Of a DNA stretch of 64,000 nucleotides, positions 57,763 through 64,000 are shown in pieces. A model generated the notes under the pieces. That model was not told the origin of the DNA, ran no database searches, and was given only the letters and a program-made list of their open reading frames with translations. Within the stretch, counting starts at the first letter, position 1. Every line of letters starts with the position of its first letter. The stretch is taken from the NCBI RefSeq assembly GCF_023898315.1, contig NC_064614.1:495892109-495956108 (forward strand). The letters run 5' to 3'. The DNA comes from Schistocerca nitens. Lineage: Eukaryota > Arthropoda > Insecta > Orthoptera > Acrididae. Both the position numbers and the translations under genes were made by a program.

Positions 57763-57985
57763 TACAGAGCGGGTTTGCGCAGTGGTTAACACACTGGACT
57801 TACATTCAGGGGGGACGATGGTTCAAACCAGTGTCCAGCCATCCTGAGATAGATTTTCCGTGATTCCCCTAAATCGCATAAGCCAAAGCCGGGATGGTTC
57901 GTTTGACAGGACACAGCCGCTTTCTTTCTCCGTCCTCCCCTAATCTGAGGTTTTGCTCCATCTCTAATGACCTCGTTGAGTTGAT
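57763..57985 (+). mobile_element. SINE family 3 (tRNA-derived)
   Basis: tRNA-like head with GCGCAGTGGTTAACACACTGG (A-box region) and GATGGTTCAAACC (B box). Its body holds TTTTCCGTGATTCCCCTAAA, GCCGGGATGGTTCG and CTAATGACCTCGTTGA. I recognise the body type from acridid genomes. No target duplication was found. Confidence 0.75.
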
Positions 57986-58044
57986 TAATATTACTAATAC
58001 TAACTAGTGCTAATAATGCTAAAAATAAATAAATAATTATTGTT

Positions 58045-58650
58045 ATCGTAATAACTGATCATGGTCGAAGTAGAGAGGATATAAAATCTAGACTGGCAAT
58101 GGCAAGGAAAGCGTTTCTGCAGAAGGGAAATTTGTTAACATCGAGTACAGATTTAAGCGTCAGGAAGTCGTTTCTGAAAGTATGGAGTGTAGCCATGCAT
58201 GGAAGTCGTTTCTGAAAGTATGGAGTGTAGCCATGTATGGAAGTGAAACATGGACGATAAATAGTTTGCACAAGAAGAGAATAGAAGCTTTCGAAATGTG
58301 GTGCTACAGAAGATGCTGAAGATTAGATGGGTAGATCACATAACTAATGAGGAGGTATTGAATAGAATTGGGGAGAAGAGGAGTATGTGGCACAACTTGA
58401 CAGAAAGAAGGGACCGGTTGGTAGGACATGTTCTGAGGCATCAAGGAATCACAAATTTAGCATTGGAGAGCAGCGTGGAGGGTAAAAATCGTAGAGGGAG
58501 ACCTAGAGATGAATTCACTAAGCAGATTCAGAAGGTTGTAGGTTGCAGTAAGTACTGAGAGATGAAGAAGCTTGCACAGAATAGAGTGGCATGGAGAGCT
58601 GCATCAAACCGGTCTCAGGACTGAAGACCACAGCAACAACAATAACAATA
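58045..58650 (+). pseudogene. LINE family B 3' end with a 38-bp duplication
   Basis: The plus strand reads a LINE ORF2 C-terminus: DIKSRLAMARKAF, SFLKVWSVAMHGSETWT, then WCYRRMLKIRWVDHITNEEV and RDRLVGHVLRHQG, ending in an ACAACAATAACAATAATG tail. A 38-bp block (58163-58200) is repeated exactly but for one base at 58201-58238. That duplication shifts the frame. The copy is 5'-truncated at about 58045. Confidence 0.85.
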
Positions 58651-60769
58651 ATGAATGTTAGATATAATTTTTTTACCACCGCAGGCGCCGGACGCATGTC
58701 CAGTTGTTCCTGTTCATCAGATTCTGGGGGTAGGAACATCATGCAGAGAAGAATCGGAGTTTCCCAAAATCTCTTCACCCCAAGAAAAAGGACTTTCTAG
58801 GCACTACCAAAACCAAAACCTTGCTAAAACTTGGCAAACTTAAACAGGTGATTGACACTTGTAACACCGAAAATGCAGGATGCATGGCACCTGTTACCGA
58901 TACATAACATTTTTTTGAATTTTATGTAAATATTAGTAATTTAAATGCTTTCTTTTAATAAGTAAGGACATTGCTTCACTGTATGTGTACATTTCGGTAG
59001 AAGTCTGTTGACATTTCATTGTATTTATCTGTGTTTTAATGTGGAACTTATAAGCTCTGGGAAAAAGCCAAAGGAAATGTTATTTGTATCGACTAGCAAC
59101 GATAATAGCAATGCTCGTGCGTTGTAAAATCTTGGGTAGGCAGTTGTTGCGCAGAGCGCGTGGAGAGAACGGGAGACGGGTTCCAGCGCTTGTAGTGTGG
59201 GGAAGTGTGGTGTTAACGCTCTCGCAGTAGTGAGTACCATTTTCGGCGGCATCATGTACGCGCGCCGGCCAGATGTCTAGAGCAGGAGTACCGACAGTGG
59301 ACGGGCGGAAGAGGCTGTATTGATTACGATTGCCCGTTCCTATAATTAGCTGAGGCTCCACAATATGCTACCGTCTTCAACAACAGCAGCAGTTCCAGCA
59401 ACACAGTTTCGTCGTCGGCTCCGAGTTTCGTCGTATGCACAGCACTGAAGTAATACTGTTCATTGGTAGAAAGTATTAACGGCTAACCCAGCAGCACAAC
59501 CGAATGTGATTTGATTGATAAGATTTATTTAAATAATAATCAGTTAAACTCAGGGCGATTGTGTCCTCATTGCCCCCAGACATTGTTACCAAGCAGGATC
59601 CTTGTTCCTTCTTTTCCTAATATGCTAACTGAGCGTCACAAGAAACAAATTGAATAGTTACAGCCATTTATTAATGAATAAATTCTCTTTTAAGAATTTT
59701 AGCCTCAGTCTATTTTCAATTAACTGTTGTACAGCAGAGGCTTCAGTATACGACTAAAGTAAAGCAATTTCGTTTTTCAAGTTTGACAATCAATCACTGG
59801 AAGAAATCAAAATCTAAAGAAATGCACAAAATAAGAGTGCGGAAGTTTTGTTTATTTTACATATAGCTTGGAGCACATGGCTGTTTGGTTTGGTACGTAT
59901 TCCAGTATTTAATTCTGTTCAAGTCAGTAAAAAGGGCTCAGTTGTTCAGACAATAATATGAAATCCAATTTGCAAAATAAGAACGGCGAAGTAAAAAGTG
60001 CTTGCTTTTTTTCTAAATTTCTTTGATGTCGTTATGCTGAGGTCACTGAAAGTCATTGTTCACGTAACGAAGTTCATTACTGACATACAGTTTAATTGTA
60101 TATTTACAAATCATACTCGACTGCCATTCTCAAAATTTAATGCAAAATTTAACGTAAGAATGACTTCTAAGTTTTTCTTTATCATCACATACTCAATTAA
60201 ATTTCATGTTTTTCTTTCCCATCATCTTGTACAGGATTTTGGGTGTAAATTGCCCTAGTGGGCTGGCGACCCTTAATTATTTCCTTTTCATTCATTAGTG
60301 TAACTTGTGGATTCATGATCAGTGGTATCCATTTCTGTCCAGTGTTGTCCGTGAGTGAACGCACAAAATAACTTTCATTTTCCAAATTATAGCCCTGTTC
60401 GGTTTAAATACTTTTTATTTTTAGTGGACTTTCCATCAGAAGGGTCGGTTGTACACTTTCCTCCTACTTATCGGTATCACTTCTTCGGGAAAGATAGCTT
60501 ATCCCATTAGAAAAATCCATTAGACATACACGCGTTCCATGGTCATAATTTATATTGTAAGCAGGATAGGCCGATTAGTAAGAGGGAGGTTACACACTCT
60601 AGGCAATTTTGTCATTCAAGTCCTAAAAATCCTGGAAGCATGTTTCCCGGATGAATACAATTTCGACTATAAAGCTTTGGGCTGTTTAAAGGTAAACCAA
60701 TCATGAAAATCAAAGGCTAGTTGTCAGTCCTTGAAACTTGCTGTATGGAAAAGGATTTTAGATTTAGTT
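58651..60769. other. No gene recognised
   Basis: A less AT-rich patch at 59110-59450 with minus and plus frames under 95 codons; I cannot place it. An LTR or promoter-like region is possible but unsupported. Confidence 0.45.
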
Positions 60770-61310
60770 ATCGATTGTGCATCCACAAGTGAAAGAATCT
60801 CAGTTCTTAAAGTGAAATCAATTAACAAAGCATAAATGCTCATACTCTCACTAATAGTGATAACAAGAAAGATCTTCAAAAAGTGGAGGAAACTACGAAC
60901 AAGATAACGAAACAATGTGCGAAAATCGTATCAGGAGATTTTAATGGACAGATCGGCGTGGAGAATAAGTACAAATTGATATTAAGATTTCATATAGCGC
61001 TTCGGCGGGCTAATAAAAATGAAGAACCTTCTGTGTATCATTTGCGCTGAGTCTTATGTCTAGAGAGTTAACGAGACCACTAAACAAAAAGAAAATGTCA
61101 TGTAATCCATTACCAGGGGAATTCTAGAATGATCATGTGTCAGTTTCTACAAAAAACGTGCATGAGATTCAAATTGTCAGAGTACGGAAGGCAATTACTG
61201 ATTCGGATCACTACTTAACACGAATCTAATTTAGGTTCCAACCAAACAGGTCCATATCTAACGGGAACCGATTTCCACGAGCTGATACAGACTGCCTGAA
61301 GAAAACCGCC
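60770..61310 (+). pseudogene. LINE APE endonuclease fragment
   Basis: CASTSERISVLKVKS, then VSGDFNGQIG (the GDFN metal-binding motif, about 60933), and ITDSDHYL (the SDHYL catalytic pair, about 61200) occur in order in nearby plus-strand frames. These are landmarks of APE-type LINE endonucleases. Stops and frame changes separate them; there is no RT. Family B is the likeliest source. Confidence 0.75.
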
Positions 61311-61316
61311 GAGGCT

Positions 61317-62162
61317 TTTAGATTAGATTAGATTAGATTAGATTAATACTAGTTCCATGGACCATGAATACGATATTTCGTAATGATGTGGAACGAGTCG
61401 AATTTTCCAATACATGACATAATTAGGTTAATTTAACAACATACTTAAGTTAATTTAACAACTTTATTGTTTTGGGTTTTTTGTTTTTCTTTATTTTTTT
61501 TAATATTTTTGTTTTGTTTTTTTTTTGTTTTTTTCTTAATTTATATCCAAAAATTCCTCTATGGAGTAGAAGGAGCTGTCATTGAGAAATTCTTTTTATT
61601 TCTTCTTAAATGCTTGTTGGTTATCTGTCAGACTTTTGATACTATTTGGTAAGTGACCAAAGACTTTAGTGCCAGTATAATTCACCCCTTTCTGTGCCAA
61701 AGTTAGATTTAATCTTGAATAGTGAAGATCATCCTTTCTCCTAGTATTGTAGTTATGCACGCTGCTATTACTTTCGAATTGGGTTTGGTTGTTAATAACA
61801 AATTTCATAAGAGAGTATATATACTGAGAAGCTACTGTGAATATCCCTAGATCCTTAAATAAATGTCTGCAGGATGATCTTGGGTGGACTCCAGCTATTA
61901 TTCTGATTACACGCTTTTGTGCAATAAATACTTTATTCCTCAGTGATGAATTACCCCAAAATATGATGCCATATGAAAGCAATGAGTGAAAATAGGCGTA
62001 GTAAGCTAATTTACTAAGATGTTTATCACCAAAATTTGCAATGACCCTTATTGCATAAGTAGCTGAACTCAAACGTTTCAGCAGATCATCAATGTGTTTC
62101 TTCCAATTTAATCTCTCATCAATGGACACAACATAGCTTTCGCTCGTGAAACACAAGAACAA
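61317..62162 (-). pseudogene. LINE family D 3' end with (GATTA)n tail
   Basis: The minus frame 62162-61596 covers the RT C-terminus: NWKKHIDDLLKRLSSATYA, LLSYGIIFWGNSS, VFIAQKRVIRIIAG and KVFGHLPNSIKSL, open for 188 codons. The 3' UTR ends in about five GATTA units at 61317-61345, a tail typical of this LINE class. It is 5'-truncated against a Penelope-like 3' end. Confidence 0.85.
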
Positions 62163-62640
62163 GATCCCAACGGGTGGCCAGACTTCCGCAACACATTACA
62201 AACATCAACCGTCAACTGACTGCCTGTAGGCTTCTGTCTCGGGCTCTTTGGCCGACGTTTGATTGAGGATTTTTCTGATATTTCGCCAGCACGAGTGGCT
62301 GGCATTGTCGAAGCTTCAATCTCCATCGCTGGTGTGTGGACTCGAGCCAAGCTCGCGCCGAGGACCATTTGTACCTGGCGCGCCAACGTCCTAGGGCTTT
62401 TCTGTGGTCATTTCCGGTGCGTTCTCCTCTTGCAACCTACAACGGTCGTTTGCTGCAGTACGGGAATCCAGGACCCGTTCATCTTTAGGTTCTCTTCTTT
62501 CTTGTTCAAGCTATTCACATATTTGTGTATTTCTGTAGGTTCCTTGAAGAAACGGGTGTCACAGCTCTTCTCTACAGCAAGAACTTGCGTGTCGGCAAAT
62601 CTTACTATGTGGTCGGCCTTGTACAGCGCGTGCTCTACCA
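62163..62640 (-). pseudogene. Penelope-like element 3' end with GIY-YIG C-terminal piece
   Basis: The minus frame 62641-62408 reads MVEHALYKADHIVRF, VNSLNKKEENLKMNGSWIPV, the last part of the GIY-YIG domain and tail (AEH, NFN-KEE-KL). The conserved GVY/YIG block is missing because of 5' truncation. The non-coding remainder reaches about 62163. It is a second Penelope-like copy, of a different subfamily from 6575-9640. Confidence 0.7.
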
Positions 62641-63230
62641 AAAACTACAAAGAACGAAACTCGTCGAGTTTGAAGGAGGAAACCAGATGGCGCTATGGAT
62701 GACCCGCTAGATGGCGCTGCCATAGGTCAAACGGATATCAACTGCGTTTTTTTAAAATAGGAACCCCCATTTTTATTACATAGCACACGCCCGTTGGGCA
62801 TTTTGATCATAATAGCCATACATCAACACGATATCGGCCTTTTCCGCAATTGGTAAACGGTCCATTTTAACACGGGTAACGTATCACGATGCAAATACCG
62901 TCCGCACTGGCGGAATGTTACGTGATACCACGCACTCATACGTTTGTGACTATTACAGCGCCATCTATCACAAAGCGAAAAAGTGGTCCAACTAAAACAT
63001 TCATATTTCTTTATGTACTACACGAATATGTAATAAAAATGGAGGTTCCTATTTTTAAAAAACGCAGTTGATATCCGTTAGACCTATGGCAGCGCCATGT
63101 AGTGGCCAACCATAGCGCCATCTGGTTTCCCCCTTCAAGCTAGACAAGTATCTTTCTTTGTAGTTTTTTCGTTTGACGCTTATTTCGTGAAATATTTGGC
63201 CCGGTCACGATCAATGGACCACCCTGTATA
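62641..63230 (-). mobile_element. MITE-like deletion derivative of a DUF4817 mariner-like element
   Basis: The right end reads CAGGGTGGTCCATTGATCG in reverse, next to TA at 63229-63230. Inverted subterminal blocks (62641-62780 versus 63020-63165) share AGATGGCGCTATGG and GGATATCAACTGCGTTTTTT. Between them, on the minus strand, a frame from ATG at 62865 gives about 29 residues (starting MDRLPIAEKADIVLMYG), the start of a DUF4817 domain, then jumps into the terminal repeat at about 62779. The left tip beyond the Penelope junction is missing. Confidence 0.8.
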
Positions 63231-63254
63231 GTAACGCAATTTCTCGTAATATTA

Positions 63255-63430
63255 TTTCTGCCAGGAGTGTTATGCTGGAGGTCTTCTCTGAGATCTGGAT
63301 AAGGAGGGAGAGGTACTGGCGGAAAGTAAAGTTGTGGGAGCCGGGCGTCAGTCGTACCTGGACAGCTGAATCGGTGAGCGACATGATTCGGCTTTCGAGT
63401 TCTATACGGCGCAAAATTTTGAACTGTCAT
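63255..63430 (+). repeat. Diverged copy of the tRNA-like repeat
   Basis: CAGGAGTGTTATGCTGGAGG through GAGGTACTGGCGGAAAGTAA and GGCGTCAGTCGTACCTGG follows the reverse complement of the 301-bp unit at 25028. The tRNA-like boxes are badly decayed. Confidence 0.65.
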
Positions 63431-64000
63431 GAAGTTCAACACATCAGAGGAATGTTACGCCCGCTTTCTAGAAATAGAACAGGCTCCATAAAGAGCAGCA
63501 CATTTCAGTCCATCACAAGGTCGCCTACCTTCTTTGTTGCTGCCTTACAAGCTGTTGTTGCTGCTACGCGATTTGGAAAACACATGAACTTGTCAAACGA
63601 AGTCAATGCACTTAGCATGAGTTAAATATGTATAACCAAACGGAAGAAAGTCATTTAAAAACAACGTGAAGGGATACGAGATAACAGAGAAATCATATGC
63701 GCGCTGTATGTTAAGAATGAAACGCTTATGTAAAGATTTTATTTGAGGCTGTCCAACGAATCACTGATGCGGGCTGGAATGCTGATGCGTTTCCGCTTGG
63801 TCTCACGTAACTGTCAATGTGCGTTTCTTCCCCTACGGGCAGAGGACGTGTGACCGAAATGACATGAAACTACCTTTTCCGTGTTTCCACTTCCTCGCAC
63901 TTTCACTTCGAATGAAATGGGCATAACAGGTGAGTAGGGGCGAATGGGTAAGCAAAGCCAATACATGAGACGGATATCAATTACATTCTGATATTCCTAG
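63431..64000. other. No gene recognised
   Basis: Nothing recognised up to the window edge. Confidence 0.5.

Noticed and set aside
59110-59450. LTR or first exon of a host gene
   Set aside because: Slightly GC-richer, but no terminal repeat, splice pair or domain could be shown.
1-64000. CRISPR array, operons or ribosome binding sites
   Set aside because: The window is plainly eukaryotic; no regularly spaced direct repeats of the right kind occur.

Overview
This window looks like a gene-poor, AT-rich stretch of a large insect genome. I could not identify a host protein-coding gene. What can be read is a dense, layered graveyard of transposable elements. The repertoire is tRNA-headed SINEs in three families, non-LTR retrotransposons, Penelope-like elements with a GIY-YIG endonuclease, several Tc1/mariner families, DUF4817-type mariner-like elements and one PIF/Harbinger element. 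From memory of similar repeats this suggests an orthopteran, probably an acridid grasshopper or locust such as Schistocerca. That assignment is inference and no search was run.

Layout: 0-3.4 kb holds a DUF4817-type element end, a Tc1-like pseudogene and two LINE fragments. 6.4-9.6 kb holds a Penelope-like element that is split by about 1.7 kb of foreign sequence and begins with an inverted copy of its own 3' end. 14.8-18.8 kb holds three pieces of one Tc1-like family, one carrying a SINE insertion with a visible target-site duplication. 22.1-23.5 kb is a complete but dead Tc1-like copy, with a sister copy at 55.0-56.4 kb. 25.0-25.5 kb is a 301-bp tandem repeat containing a tRNA-like box. 27.65-28.45 kb is an internally deleted mariner. 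30.5-31.8 kb is a DUF4817 mariner-like element split by a SINE.

32.46-35.50 kb is a complete PIF/Harbinger element with terminal inverted repeats, TAA target duplications and two genes on opposite strands. 38.9-39.65 kb is a foldback element made of two inverted copies of a transposase C-terminus. 39.9-42.5 kb is a LINE running from endonuclease to 3' end. 43.64-44.98 kb is an almost intact mariner. 45.4-48.4 kb holds two LINE pieces in opposite directions. 48.5-51 kb holds an inverted satellite and another Tc1. 54.3-56.6 kb is a LINE interrupted by a Tc1. 56.66-56.84 kb is a GC-rich island. 58-63.2 kb holds LINE, Penelope and MITE remnants.

The most interesting object is the Harbinger element. 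By eye, its transposase gene and its MADF/BESS protein gene are interlocked: the large intron of each contains an exon of the other on the opposite strand. The element is lightly damaged, by two frameshifts in the transposase and an unresolved frame at the MADF splice. No RNA gene, CRISPR array or prokaryotic signal was seen. tRNA-like sequences here belong to SINEs or repeats. Boundaries without a target-site duplication are approximate.
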